Assembly (NCBI GenBank): GCA_002751075.1
Contig: NAOQ01000014.1
Coordinates: 237,251-301,250, forward strand
Source of the DNA: Ichthyophonus hoferi
Taxonomy: Eukaryota; Opisthokonta; Ichthyosporea; Ichthyophonida; Ichthyophonidae
DNA: 64,000 nt
Direction of reading: 5' to 3'
Of this stretch, positions 24,641 to 39,100 are shown piece after piece. Within the stretch, counting starts at the first letter, position 1. The number at the start of each line of letters is the position of its first letter. The notes beneath the pieces were generated by a model. That model searched no databases and had not been told where the DNA came from. It saw only the letters and a list, made by a program, of their open reading frames with translations. Made by a program: the position numbers and the translations under genes.

Positions 24641-27150
24641 CTACGCGTTAAACTGACCTAGGTCAAGAGTGAGTAAATGACTACTTTCCTCGCCTTGGTC
24701 GCGATATACTCCAACAATGCCGTCCGCCTATATGAATATCAGTTCGTATAAGTATTTACTGAGATGAGTATAGTAGAGTAGAGTGTAATGCAATGTAGTA
24801 TAGTATACTATTATAGTATAGTGCTCGCGTTAAGCTCGCCACCACATAGGTAATATGCACACTATATACATATATATTCCGCATATCATCCAAGTTCAGA
24901 ACGGCTTCCAATAAATTATATAAACTTCAATACTGTAATGGTAAATATGTAAATTCTGACTTTTATAGAGATTAAAAGTTTCAAGGATTTGCATGGAATG
25001 ATGAAGGAGCAATTAGGCCAACTATAGTAGTATATAGTAGTATATAATAGTGCATAGTAGCATATAATAGATTAGTAGACTATAGGTGGATGGACAGTAT
25101 AAAGGAAATAAAGAAAGAGAAAAGGTGCAATAATACAAACCTTAGAATAGAAGGAGTCCTTTAACGAAATCACCACACACTGCGGTGACCAATCATAATC
25201 ATGTTAGTGATCAATAAAAATAGTTTACACTGGATAATCTATTACCAATTAGATGCTTAACAAACTATATAGATTAAAATATCATTAGACTCGTTAAACT
25301 CAGCATTTTAAATAACTAACTTAATAACTATTTAAAAAATACTATGAATATGTTGGAAAACAACGGATTCATATCTACTTTTAGTTAGTTATTTTGATAG
25401 GAAAAGCCATTTTAAAGTGATGTGAAACATATATATATATATATATATATTACGCAATACATTGCCAGAAACATCTTTATATTGACAGGTAAGTCGGCTC
25501 CAACACATGATACATGATACATATATGAATTGCTCAAGACTAATAAAATGCAAAACAAAAAGAGAAAAGTAACTAAACATAGAGTAAAACAGAACAAAGA
25601 AAAGAAAACGAGATAAGGATTGTAGGGCATGCAAAAGCATAATCAAATCACAAACATATTATACTATACGATAGTATGACATTTCATGTGTACACAGAGC
25701 TTAATTGAGGCAGATGACCTTATAAACACTTCGTTAATGTCTTTAATATACTATGAGCTTCTTTTTTCTCTCTATTTATTCACCCTAAAGGACTATTATA
25801 AACATTAACCCCTACCGTACAATAGGATGTAATAGCAGATAAGATAATAACATATTATAGGATCCTATATCAGTTTTAACAAACATAAATTATGTACCCA
25901 AGACATCAATGTTATATCAAGAAGAAGTAGAAAATAAAAATCAAATGCAAGATTTGAACAAAGATAGAAAAATAGTACTAGTGCAACCAAAAATATAAAA
26001 CCAAATAATAGATATATGTAACTGTGGCCTAACTCACACTGACATCAACATACACATATGTAAATACTCCAATATTTAAGTGTTTGTATTTTTATCGTAA
26101 GCTCTACTAGGCTATATAGCACGAGTAAGTTTTTCATATAGACCGAAATGAGCATATCTTTAAACACACACATAATGTAAGCATTGCATATCCAATAGAG
26201 TTTTTAAATTTTTTTTATAAAAAAAACTGAGAACAGTGCTTAAGATCAGAAGACAGTTGGAAATTCAAAATCAGACATTCAACACCAGTTATATGTAATA
26301 AAACTATTATTATATATACGAAGGGAAAAATGTAGCGCCCTTACTTGGCATTCGTTGGATTTTTCCTTAATGAAATTAGCCACTTTCGCCACATTCACAG
26401 CATCTAAGGCAGCATCAATCTCATCAAGTACAAAGAAGGGTGCAGGACGGAAGCTTAAAGTTGTAAAATCTTATCAGTACACATACATACACACAGTATA
26501 ATAAGTATCGTATATAATGAGATAGGTTAGGATAGAATGGAATATAATAGAATAAAATATAGCATACAGTATAATATATACACATGTGTACTGTTCATAA
26601 TGAACAAACCATCCATAGAAAAGCAATAGAAAAAATGTATAAAGGTCTCTCGGTAGAAGAAATATATATATGTATGATTGATACAGAAATAGAAAGCCTA
26701 TTGGATAAAATCAATTGGATAAGTTAAATAATAGCAATGTATGCATCATGTAATCATGTAATGAATATGTATATAAAAATATATATAGCCATAGTCACGA
26801 TTTGAATCAAGAGTCATAAATATTACATTATATTATAATAATCATTAACCGTCAACTATGAGAAGGAAACCAGTAAAAACAAAAGAAATCATTAAGTAGA
26901 ATTAGTGCACCAAGGAATTATGGAAGTGTAAAGTGATACTCGTAGAGGTACAGTACCAAGTTAGTGGCAAGTTAATGATCAAGGTTTAAAAGGCAAATCT
27001 GACAGGATAATAAAGCAAAGATCACCTATGAATGGCAAACAATAAGGCTAAAGCCGCCACTGTCTTCTCTCCTCCACTAAGTTGTTCCATAGAACGGAAC
27101 CGCTTGGCTGGCGGCATGGTGTTATATTCGACACCGTAGAGATAGGGTTC
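24641..27150 (-). other. SMC1: SMC1 C-terminal ATPase head (exons 34-37)
   Basis: Exon 34 has [12 protein letters not shown] and the ABC signature [18 protein letters not shown] (residues from 1123). Exon 35 has Walker [14 protein letters not shown] (catalytic Glu at about 1152). The 39-nt exon 36 encodes [13 protein letters not shown], which contains the switch region. Exon 37 gives [13 protein letters not shown] and ends [10 protein letters not shown]. The C-terminus stops about where the human Pro/Asn-rich tail begins, so it is slightly shorter. Confidence 0.93.
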
Positions 27151-30100
27151 CTAGTAATGCATTGTAGATTATCATTAATATTATACACTATACACTGTGG
27201 TCTGGTATACGCTTATTATGGCGGGTTGGTTGTGTACGTTCAAAGTCCTCCACCAACATATATTATTCATAACAGGATTCAGATATATTTACATCATAAT
27301 GACGTTACATGTCTAGGGCTAGAAGGTATCCACAATCAAAACAAATTTAAGACACTTTTTCCTGTAAATTCTTGCAAACACTGGCGTTAGGTCTATACAT
27401 ATATGTGTGTGTATTATGATTACATCAATAAAGACATACATACCAAGTGAGACTATACATAAATGTACATTAAAGCATCCCTGTAATAACAATTTAGTAA
27501 TGTATGATGATAAGGGGAATCACGTGTACAAAACAAGAAGTATAGTCATGTCAGCCAATAATCCAGTCAACTGGCTCACTTAAATGGTTATTAGGGCACC
27601 CTGTTAAGCGTTAATTAAGCAGAACGTAATAACTGAGGAGCTGCAGGAAATAGACAAGAAAGATATAATATGATAGGATAGGATATGATATGATGCCAGT
27701 TAATCCAATATAATTCTAATCCTAATACATTACTAGTCCGTCACAACATAACCTACCTCCTGATTTTCTAGGGTCAAATAGGCCGTACCACCGGGTAGGA
27801 TGGAAGAGGGATCTGGGTTCTTCGTTAGATCCTTGTATATCTTGTCAATTGCCAGGCTCACATGTTGATAACAGGCATCAAAGAGCTCAAATCTGGGGAG
27901 AAAACCCACGAGCGTTAGCAGTTACCTAGCCTTCTTTTGTGTCATTTTACCTATGGACAAAGGCATATATATACTTACACATAACTCATTTTCGACAACA
28001 TAACACAGGTTCTTATCTCTTTACAGCCGTTGTAGCACCATTTAACTAATTAAACATTATACATTATTTTATATACTTCATCTATCTCTCCCAGGGCTAC
28101 CTTTCTTTCAAGATCATATGCATTTACATCTATCTATCTATCTACCTACCCACCTATGTCTATTAAACTATTATTTCACATATATAGACATATAGATAAT
28201 CGCATACCTCTTCCGCTGTATCTCTCTAAACCTTTTATCGGCTAACTGAGCCTTAGCACGAACAGCTTCAAATTCATCCTCTGTTGCTTTCAGTCTGGCC
28301 CTCACACTCTCAAGACTAGAGTAAAAAAAGATAAAATGATGGTTATTAAAGATTGTATTGTTATATTTTATTATGTTGTGTTATATTGTTATATTGTGAT
28401 ATGGTATTTAGGTTTGTGGTATTGAATAGTATTTTATTGCATTGTATTATATCGTATTATATTATGAATGAAGAAGGAATAGATTCAGTAATGAATGCCA
28501 CTATTACAGAATTCCTATTTATCAGAATTTAGCATATTTGCAGTTGATTTTAATATAATTGGTTCGCCATCTAGTTTATTAACCATACACTAATACCAGA
28601 TAATCTTGTCTATCTACAGCAGTCCAATCGTTATACAAAATTAAACAATACTCCGCGCGACTATGTGAAGGTGTAAAGTCAGATAGACTACCATAAATGA
28701 TACATTTCATAATATTTTAAACCAGGCAACCAATGGATGGAACAGAATAATATTTATTACAGAGGGGTGTGACGCGAGGTTACTACTATAGGCGGTAACT
28801 AGTCCATGCAGAAAGTATTGCAATAGAGTTAAAGGGATGAAGGGGAGAGGAAGAGAGAGAGAGAGAGAGGGAAAAGGAGGTTAACTAAAGATGGGAACAT
28901 ACCGTTCCATAGCTCTCATGTTGGGTGCCATGACGTCAATCTTGGTCTGTAAGGTCCTCAACTTATCCATATATTGTTGTTCGATTGGTTCACAGTCCTC
29001 CCTACTCATTTCCTGAGTAAAGCATGATAGTCAGCAGGGTTGCCAGAGAACAACTGTACTAGTATACTAGCAGGCAATAACAACATACCAAACAATATCA
29101 TCATTTCATCAGGAATAGGCTTGGCTATAACCCCCCACTTACCTTCTGTAATTCATCGGAGAGAGAGGAGAAATCAATCTTTACAGCGGCTTCACGTTCA
29201 AGAAGCATTGAACGGTCCTGAGTTTCTAGACTCTCCAGATCTCCACCCGCCTGTGAGCCTAGCTGTATATTCATAGTACCATTAGGATTGGTTGGCTATG
29301 ACGTCACTATGATACCACTTCATTGATGACCATATTAGGATAACATTCCATAGCTATAATAAAACGGCTTGGAATCACTTAATATAGATAAAGTAAAACC
29401 TCGTATCCTGTTGTAGCGGTACATTATATTTTTTCTACGTGGTCTTATTATGAATGTACAGCCTATACATTTATAGTGTAATAGTATAGTAGTGGAATAG
29501 TGGAATAGTATGATAGTCAAGTAGTATAATAGTGTTTAGAAGAAATATAAAGAATAGTAAAAAGAGCAAGACAGCAGTAGTTAATACCGATAACTCCTTT
29601 TGCTAAAGACCACAGGAATACAGATTTCATATACGAATAGTATACCTGTTACCTTTCAATTATATAGCTATAATACTATAATGACAACCTTCATTTACAC
29701 AGGTACATACATTTGCATATATACGTACATGTCAGTAACATATATAGGTATATATAAGCACGAATTATGGTATACGTGCGGGGCTGTTGGTCTATGAACA
29801 GATATGACTAAGTAAATATACAGAGGTTTTAATTTCGTTCAATTTACTCTTTTACTGGCTTGTTAAAACTAAAACATAAGCTAACCCACTTAGTCCCTTA
29901 CAACATAAAGACCCACAGTCTCGACCAGTTATAGTAAGCATTTTTAATCTCGTTAGAGAACCAATCGTTAGTCGAGAGATTAACATCACAGGGTCGATAT
30001 ATCCAATACAAAACAACCCAGAGCAAACAGTGATTATATAAAAACAAAAACACATAAAGAAAACATACAGCCAAAAGTAAAGCCTATTATACATACACAC

Positions 30101-33100
30101 ACACATACCTCCAGCTCCAAATCCTCTAAACCGCCTTCTATAAAGGGTATAGGAATCTCATCCACTCGGCAAGCTCTAAGCAAGGAATGTATATTTCCTT
30201 TGAATTGGTCCAGTTCTCCCTCCTGTAATGCCAGTCACTAGCCATTATTATTATGATATCATTATGACATCATTATGACATCATTATGCCTATTTCTTCT
30301 TGTATATATAGCTATCATAATACCCTGATATATATATATATATATATATTATATCATAATATACTTATATAAACATGATATAACATTGCGTAATATAGCA
30401 AGTTTATAATACAATATTATAATACAATAATTCCCCTCTATAATATCTAATCCAATTAAATCTACTGCAATAATACATCTATGTACTAATAGGCCAGGAC
30501 AATTTTTTTTTCGTTGAGCCAAACACTAAAAAAATCGAGCGTATCAAAATGCATTTTTAGTTTTATAATACAATAAATCAATAATTGGTGACCAGACAAC
30601 TTAATGGAGAGAAACATGATGAATGATAATACTCCAGGTTTTTTTTCTTTTTTTTTGCTTAAAAAAGTTTCCTATACAGTAATTAACGTTAATTAACGTT
30701 ATACATATTAGCAAGCTGTAACCTACCAGTGTATTCAATCTTTTCTCTGATGCAACAACCTTCTTGCTCCTTGATGTCTGCCAGAAATCAAGGCATTAGA
30801 AAAAAAATCATAAAGGGGAGAGAGTTAGGTAAAGAAAGAAATACAAGTGGAGGTGTAAGACAACAATCATTGAAAAAGGGATAAACAGTGGCATATATTC
30901 CTCTATATACCTAACCACATAAGTCTACTGCAACATTGATATGATAATATGTTTATTAATTCGTGTACATAAAGGGTTTTGATTAGAGAAAATGATATAT
31001 ATGCATATATGGGATTATATAAATAAATATATAATGGATACATATACAAGAATACTTTCAGAAAAAAAATTACACCATATTTAGAATTATTAACTAATAT
31101 TCAATAGATATACGGAGTAGCCGTAGATTACAATAGATCGCCAATCCTATTGGGCCATACCTTAAAGCAACCTATACATTAACGTATCAATTATGTCTAA
31201 TAGTCATATCATGCCATGTACACGTCATAGAAAAGTCAAGTAATAATTTTAAAATGGCAATAATATATGTGAGAAAAATAATTGGTTGAAATAAAATGGA
31301 ATAAAATAATATATTTATAATAAAAGTAGAAGGATATCTATAAATAGATTCTTACTTCCTCTCGTCTCAATTCCTTGAGGGCTGTCTCCCAATCATCTAC
31401 TAGTGCCTTGACCTCCTGTAAGAATATAGCATTTAGATAAAAACATACGCCAAAGTGATACAACAGACAACAACAATGAAAACTCGTGCTCAATATGCAA
31501 TATGGTACATGTGTAAACACATATCAATAGCGCTTTTACCTTAATATCTCTATTTTCTTTCGTAAACCATCACAAGCATAACCTAGCAATGCTAAACAAC
31601 ACGTGAGTTATGAGTGTACCTTTATACCTTATACTATACCATATTTACCTTTATACCTTATACTATACCATATTTACCTTTATACCTTATACTATACCAT
31701 ATGTACCTTTATACCTTATACTATACCATATGTACCTTTATATCTCCTTCCTACGTACACATATAAAAGCATACCTTCTGTTGTTCCTGCAGAATAGATA
31801 TTTCGGAATTCATAGCTGCAATTTTCTCAGCAAGTTCCTCCTTCATTTTGGTCACTGATTGGACACGGTCCATCCCCTCTGTCACGGCCTACCCAATCAC
31901 ATGTTATTATTGTGAAGCTAAACTAACGTGAACTACATATCTATCGCTCAACATAAGAGCACTAGAATGTCGCTAGGCAATATAAAATAAGCTGCAACCT
32001 TCCCAGGGTAAGACAGGCGATGAATGGGATGCGCCATGGTTGCAGGAGGATATGTGTATATATAGGTTAAAACATAGATTGAGTAGGGGAAAAAAGACGT
32101 TTTAGAGGTTAGAAGTTAAGAGGCAGGTAGATTGTATGTCAGGGGGTAGAGGCGTAAATATCACATCTATGTGGGTTCTAAGTATTGGATAGAACAATAT
32201 AATATAACAAAATATAAAACCAAACAAAACCAAAACAATGCAATACAAACAACACAATACTATAGCGTGTACAAGTAAATACTTGTTCAAGGAACAACTG
32301 AGATACTATTCGATAAACCATAATTTAGCTTTAACTAAGAAAGGTCATTGGTTACCTTGGTCCACTTCTTGATCTCTGTGAGGTGGTCTCGACTACTTTC
32401 ATAGCTAATCTGGGCTGCGATTCGTGTTGCTATGTTGTGGAATTCAACCTGTAGCCTTTGTCGCTCTTTGGCGGATTGTAGTTCTTTGCCCTACAAGACA
32501 TTATTTATTGGTTAGGCTCGTATTCCTATCGTCATTGTAAATTTTAAATATGTAGTATATAATATTAAAAATTATAAATGATAAGCTACCCTATATCTTA
32601 TATCCTATACCCTAATTCTTATACTCTAGATAAGGTATATAGCTTTTGAGTTGTCTACTATTACAAAAATAAACATTATTACATTGCAAATATAAATGAT
32701 ATGATATGATATGATAGTGAGATAAACTATATGAGCACTCAAATAGCATGTAGTTCCAATCATCCTTTCTCAAATTTCTCTGTAGGTTTCCTCGCCCAGT
32801 AGATAAAGGTAAACGTATTTTTTTTAAAAAAAAAATTTTGTTCCAATATAAGAGTTCAAATAGTTCAGGCTAATCCCAATATAGGCATGAAATGATATTT
32901 AATAAATAATAAGAATAATAAAAGGTAAGGGGGAAAGAGAAGTGAAAGACTTTAGGTAAACATAGAAATATAAATAGAACAAGACAGAAGATATAGTGTT
33001 TGTAGCAAAGTAACGGGTTTACATACAGGGGTTTGCATGTGTTAAAAACTATATCAAGGAGAAATAAATTATAGCAAAAAAAATTTAATACTTATAATAT

Positions 33101-36100
33101 TATATATGAATATGCAGCTAACAAATTAAATTTTACGAATATATATATACATATATATATATATGTTCAAAAACTAACGCCACAAGAAAGTAATAATTAA
33201 GTTGTTTTCTATACAGTAAATACGCAATAAATCCTAATATATAGTTAAAACACAATACACATTCATAATGGTTACCTCATACTCTCTGATATTAGCAATG
33301 CCTATGGAGGTACAGAACTTCTCAAACACCCTGTCATTGATTTCATCCTTACTCCTATGAATCCGTTCTTGGTGCTTTATTCTTTTATTCAGCTCCTTCT
33401 CCAGACCCTTTACTGTGATGTGTGTACCAGTGTTGTGTTATGTGCAAAGCATTCAATATACCCACACATACACATATATATACTCTCTCCATAGTATCAG
33501 ATCGGTAGAATTTCAGCACATCTACTATACTTACTAATATTGGCTGCCCTAATGCTAATTATATATAGTAATAATAATAGTATAGTATATAATAGATATT
33601 ATAGTTACAATAATCGTATATAATCATGTATAGTGAACGAGCTGAATTTTTATTAGATAAAAAAACTAAAGAATCCAACTCCAATACATATAACTAAGAA
33701 AAAATTAGTATATATTGGTGTGACTGTTTGTCTACTTGTATTAATATATGTGCATATTTGTATAAACACAGTCGTGCAATACCCTAAGTCATTCTATCTT
33801 GAGATTCTGAATTAATAAATGGTGGCAATATTGACAATCAATTGAAGCAGTCAAGAAGAATAATATGAAAATTTATATAATAGACTATATATAGAGAAAG
33901 ATTTAATAAGAAGTAGAAATGAAAATGACAAAAAAAAAACAAAAAAAAAAAAACATGAAGCATGAGCAGAATATTAGCTTGACGTAATACGATATATGTA
34001 TGACATGATAGTATTCTATGTAATGTTACAGTCCCCAAATGCTTAAAAATAGTATGGTCTAGTATGATATAGTCTAATATAATGTAATATTACATAGCAT
34101 TATCCAGTCAAGCCACCAACTACGAAGCATTATTAGACCAATAATATATACTTACGGTCAAGCGAAGCAAGGCCAGACTGAAGTGTAGCTACCTCCTTAT
34201 CAACCATATCTAGCCTCTCATCGGTGCTCATGATATCTGTTCGCTCATTATCCTGATCCCTTTCCAGTCTGGCAATCTACAACCCACTAATTAAAAAAAA
34301 ATTCATAAAATCTTCCATGTTTTTCATCATCGGCTTTACATATTTTTCTGTAGAAGTTCCTCTCACTTGACATGATAGATAATGATATAAAATAATAACA
34401 ACCAATTAGGAAAAGGCAATAAGAACATACAAAAAAAGGATCATTAATGGTATAGTTGTGCAATAGTATAATACAGTAGTATAATAGTATAGTAGTATAG
34501 TAGTATCATAGTATAGTAGTGTCATAGTATAGTAGTATAATAAAATAGATTTTAATTTTATGCTGCCTGATAAACAGGTTCAATTGAGTGAACACAGGTT
34601 TGGATAGTGTTATGTGTCACAAAAAAAGTATAATTAGCCAGACCTTGACTCAATAAAATAAAAATTATTCGAATAAATAACGAAAAGTTATAAAACTAAT
34701 CAACAAGAGAGAGGTCTGTAATGAAGACAGGTGATTGGACTACCAGTTTTATTAGACACAGAGGGGGTGCAATTACCTGGGTCTCCAGCGCTGCCAGTTC
34801 TTGTTGACGGGGAAAACGTTTTCGATTGATATCTTGAAACTCTTTCTGGAGACTGTATATAGAGGTTGAAATTATATTATATAGTGTAAGTGTACGGACA
34901 TGTGTGTAGGTATATGCATATAGGTGCATGTAAAATTGAATGAATGAATACCTAAACAATCTATTGATCAAATGATATGATATTTACATAGTAATATGTC
35001 TACATATATACACGTATACACGTATAATTGTATGTATAACTATATATATGATAGTACATACACCACGAGGTCACCTACTGATCCCGTTGTCTTTTTAGCT
35101 CATTGACGGCTTTTTCCTCCCAACGCTGAGCATGGCTTTCAACACCGGATTGGCCACCGGTCATGTTACCTTTGGAAGAGATAAACAGCATTACATAATG
35201 TTCACTAAAAAATAAACCAATACCGGTTTGACGTAGAAGCTATATAAAGTCCGCATTAAAATATATGAAAGTAATATAATAAGGAGAGTGGTTCAAAGAA
35301 TACTTTTTTTTTTTAAAAAAAAAGAGAATAATAAGACGAGCTAAAAATAGAAATAACATAGCCATGAAACGCCTATAACTACAAATATGCTGTCTTGTGT
35401 TTACGCGTATAGGATACTATATACAGTCGCGTAATTTTCTTAGTGTGTAATTATATATGCATTTATATGCATGTATTAATATATAGAAAGACGGGTATGA
35501 TATTCAGTGTAGATACAGTCGTTATGCAATAATGAATATATGAACATATGAACATACCACTTTTCTGTATGAGAGTACCGTCTACAGTGACACATTTATA
35601 TCTCTCTCCCTTGTTAAAACACAGCTGACGTGCTTCCTCCAACGTATCACAGACAATAGTGTTACCGCAGGCATATTCCATGGCCTTTGAGACGGCTGGA
35701 ACAGTAAGCATGGAATAGATTAGAATATAAACGAATAAACCGATATGAAATACAGTAAAATTGTTAGATAATAAAGTAATTAGATAAACATAAAAAAAAA
35801 TTTTTTTAAAAAAGAATAAAAATAACGAGGGGCTCATACCCAAATAAGATTGATCAACAACACAAAGACAAATAATTATCATATATATTAAAAAAAAAAA
35901 TGCATTTGACATGCGTTCCACTACTTTTTATAATAAATGCATTTTAAAATAATCTCCTTTCAAAAGTATTGTTTTATTTTTGTTTTCTGTTACTGCCCTC
36001 TAAAGAACTGCGCTCGTTATATTTTTTGCACACATACCTCAGCTGCTACAGGAAGAATTACACATTCATTTTACATTGTATTATACTGAGTTATGTTCTA

Positions 36101-39100
36101 CTGAATTATATTATATTATATTATATTAATTTGTATTTATATATAAAAATATTACAAATATAAAAAATATCAAAAAATTGAAATAAAATAAGAGAGTACA
36201 GTATAGTATGTCATAACCATGCTTGATGCGATAGACTGGCAGTGTTATGTATAAACTACAAGGAAGGGCAAGACAATCAATCATAATCCAATTCAAAATA
36301 ACATTAAGAATGTACCAACACCAATACCTGTTCACATAGTAACAATGAACAATCCAATCACAATTATCCCACCTTTGTCGTATTGAATGACATCAATGAT
36401 CAGTTTTTTGGTACCACCAAGTTGTCTGAGCCTCTCATTGGTAGGCTTGGTCTGGGAATTTTAATAGGATACCAAGAATTAATTTAAACGGATATATGTC
36501 CTAAAGCATGTTTTAATATATTGTCGATAACCTATTGTAACCTCACGAGTTGTTACTACCTTATTCACTAACATATGTCTTAACTACGTGTTTTTAATTA
36601 ATATTTTAATATAGATTTTACTAGTCTCCGTCCAATATTCAGGAAAACATAAAGCATCAACAAAAATAAGAGTGGTAACGTAAAAGAAAATCAAATACTA
36701 ACTGTTAATAAAGAATATTAAAGAAAAGTTTAAGATGTTGGAGTTGAAAATATGTCAAATTATATTATATTATATTATATTATATTATAGTTTCTTGTAT
36801 TATGTTGAGGCGTATTAAATTGTATTCCTTTTCATAAGTTATAAACCACAGACGTGCAAATAACATCTGCCCAAAAGTACATAGATAGTTTGTACATTAT
36901 ACACCATAAACTAAAATAACTGAGAAATTATTATCAATTACAACGTGTCTAAGGACTGGATAAAACGTTTCACGTGCACACATGCCCACCAGCGTAAAAT
37001 CAACAAGCTGGGTACCATTATTCACCTGTACTTGATTTAAAGCCATCGCCATTAAACAAAAAGGCAAACATATTATATACAATAATACACATTCAGAGTG
37101 ACTGTGACTATAACAGTGACCTGTATGCATACCATACATGTATATAACCCAAATGGTAGCAAGAACACGTAAAACCGTAAACCAGTATACGACCTAAATG
37201 ATAGTGTAATTCAATCAAGTCGCTCTTGTGGCACCCCGCCATATGAAAGGCGTACTAATAAAATCCGATATTGGGAAGGACAACAAAGAATATAATTGGA
37301 AACTAGAAAGAAGCTATAGATAGGTAGCAATCACAAAGTATTAGACCTCAGAAATACCTGAATGCCTTGAAGAGGAATAAATGTCGCCACACCCGCCTTC
37401 TGTTCTTTGAGGTAGCTAAGACAGCTTTTGGCTGTGTCGTTAGTATCCACCACGATTGCATCCTGTATCACGTATTAAATTAGCAAAGTACAAGACATTC
37501 AACGGTACATATGTATTTCTCCCAATGGTTCTCTTACAACCCATAAAAATGTTTGTCAAAGGGAAATGGATCTTAAATATCGATGTCTATTGGATAAATC
37601 AGAGTCTCTGATCAACGTGCCAATCAATATAAAAGGTCTTGGTTTCTTATACAATCGCACTATACCCTAGAGCTGATAGGACCAATTATTAGGTTATACA
37701 CCTATACATTGATTAAAGCATAGATAATTTAGAATTTTAAGTTTGGTTTGAAAATGCAAATAACTAGCTTTAAAAATAACTAAGATGGAATATAATGCAA
37801 AAATATATAGCGGTTGTCAGGATTAACTCCTCTCGTCCAATCAGAGACACTCATTAGAAATTGGAAAATGTAACATTGAATGATTTTTAATAGTAGTAAA
37901 TTCTCAATCATTCGCCCCTGCACTATACAATCATAATAATCGGTGGAAAAAGTGTAACCAATAATCAATTATGGTTTAATTGCTATCCAATGTACTGATA
38001 AAATACTAGTACACTAAAATTAATTAAATACATTTTATTTGTAAATATTTCCAAAGCTTTGCAACACTATATATTATTCAGAAGTTTTAGCTTATACTTC
38101 ATTTAAAAACTCCTAATAATGTCTTTTTTTAGAGAAACACTGTCGCTGTCTTACTTAATTATAGGGTGTACCCTAATATACTTTCTAATTTATCAAGGCA
38201 TGGGAAAATGTATGGTAAAATAAGTACGTGTATGGAAAACCCGAGAAATGAGAAAAAAAGAAAAAGAAATATGGTAAGGTTAGAAAGAATGAGTAAATGT
38301 ATGTATGTCTGCAGAATATATATATATCATTTTATGGCATTACAAAATGGCCAGAAAGGCAAATAAATACATGTGTTAAGTATATAGGCACTAATTATTT
38401 CTTATATTATATTGCACACGAGTGGCTACTTACAAGATTTCTTCCCATGGCAATTGGTATGGCTGTGTTATATTTACGGTTGATTGGTGTACATAAATCA
38501 ATCACTCGCCCTTTGATGCAGCCCGGGAACAACTGACGTAAACGCTCTAGTGTCTCATTGAACCGACGATCTCTTTCGCTCTCTATAAAAGGTCATGGTT
38601 AAGGGTCAAGAAATTCTCGATAGCAGCCTGTGTAGCTAAACATATCACATGCAGGGCTGGCAGCCGACTACCACTACATCATAAGCCGTTTCCAATCATA
38701 TATTTTGGGCCTAGATAACAAATTGCTTAGGTATCCTGAGTATGACAAGTCCTGCTGACTTGGTTTATAATAAAAATACGTCTGATCATGTCTGTATTCG
38801 CGGTATGCAAAGAGACACCTTAAAATGTCGCTTAATTCGGTATTCTCTCTCCTTTTAAACAGGTATAGGTCACTGGAACACTCCTGTCTCTACTTGCTAT
38901 TCTCAACACAAATTAAACTACTTACATTAATTGGTCAATAATGTATAAGCAACTATTGCAAGCAGAGAATTTAGTATAAGTACTGTATAGCCTTTATCCA
39001 ATATCACTACAAAATGAAGAGTCCAATCTATCTCAGATAGAACTTTTTAACACTTTCTAAATATAGCATGGTATATATAGTGTACTCCAGAGCCTATCAT

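Larger units (their letters stand above)
27757..34852 (-). other. SMC1: SMC1 second coiled-coil arm (exons 22-33)
   Basis: Twelve exons return from hinge to C-terminal head. A diagnostic conserved island in exon 24 reads [18 protein letters not shown], matching the VFEEFCREIGVRNIREFE segment of SMC1. Exon 31 has [10 protein letters not shown], matching the conserved APNMKAMEK. Exon 33 leads into the head with [22 protein letters not shown] disordered insertion sits in exons 29-30, as in other SMC1 proteins. Confidence 0.92.

Noticed and set aside
31603-31858. Repetitive Tyr/Leu/Pro frames at the 29-bp minisatellite
   Set aside because: Produced by the repeat itself; they lie in an SMC1 intron.
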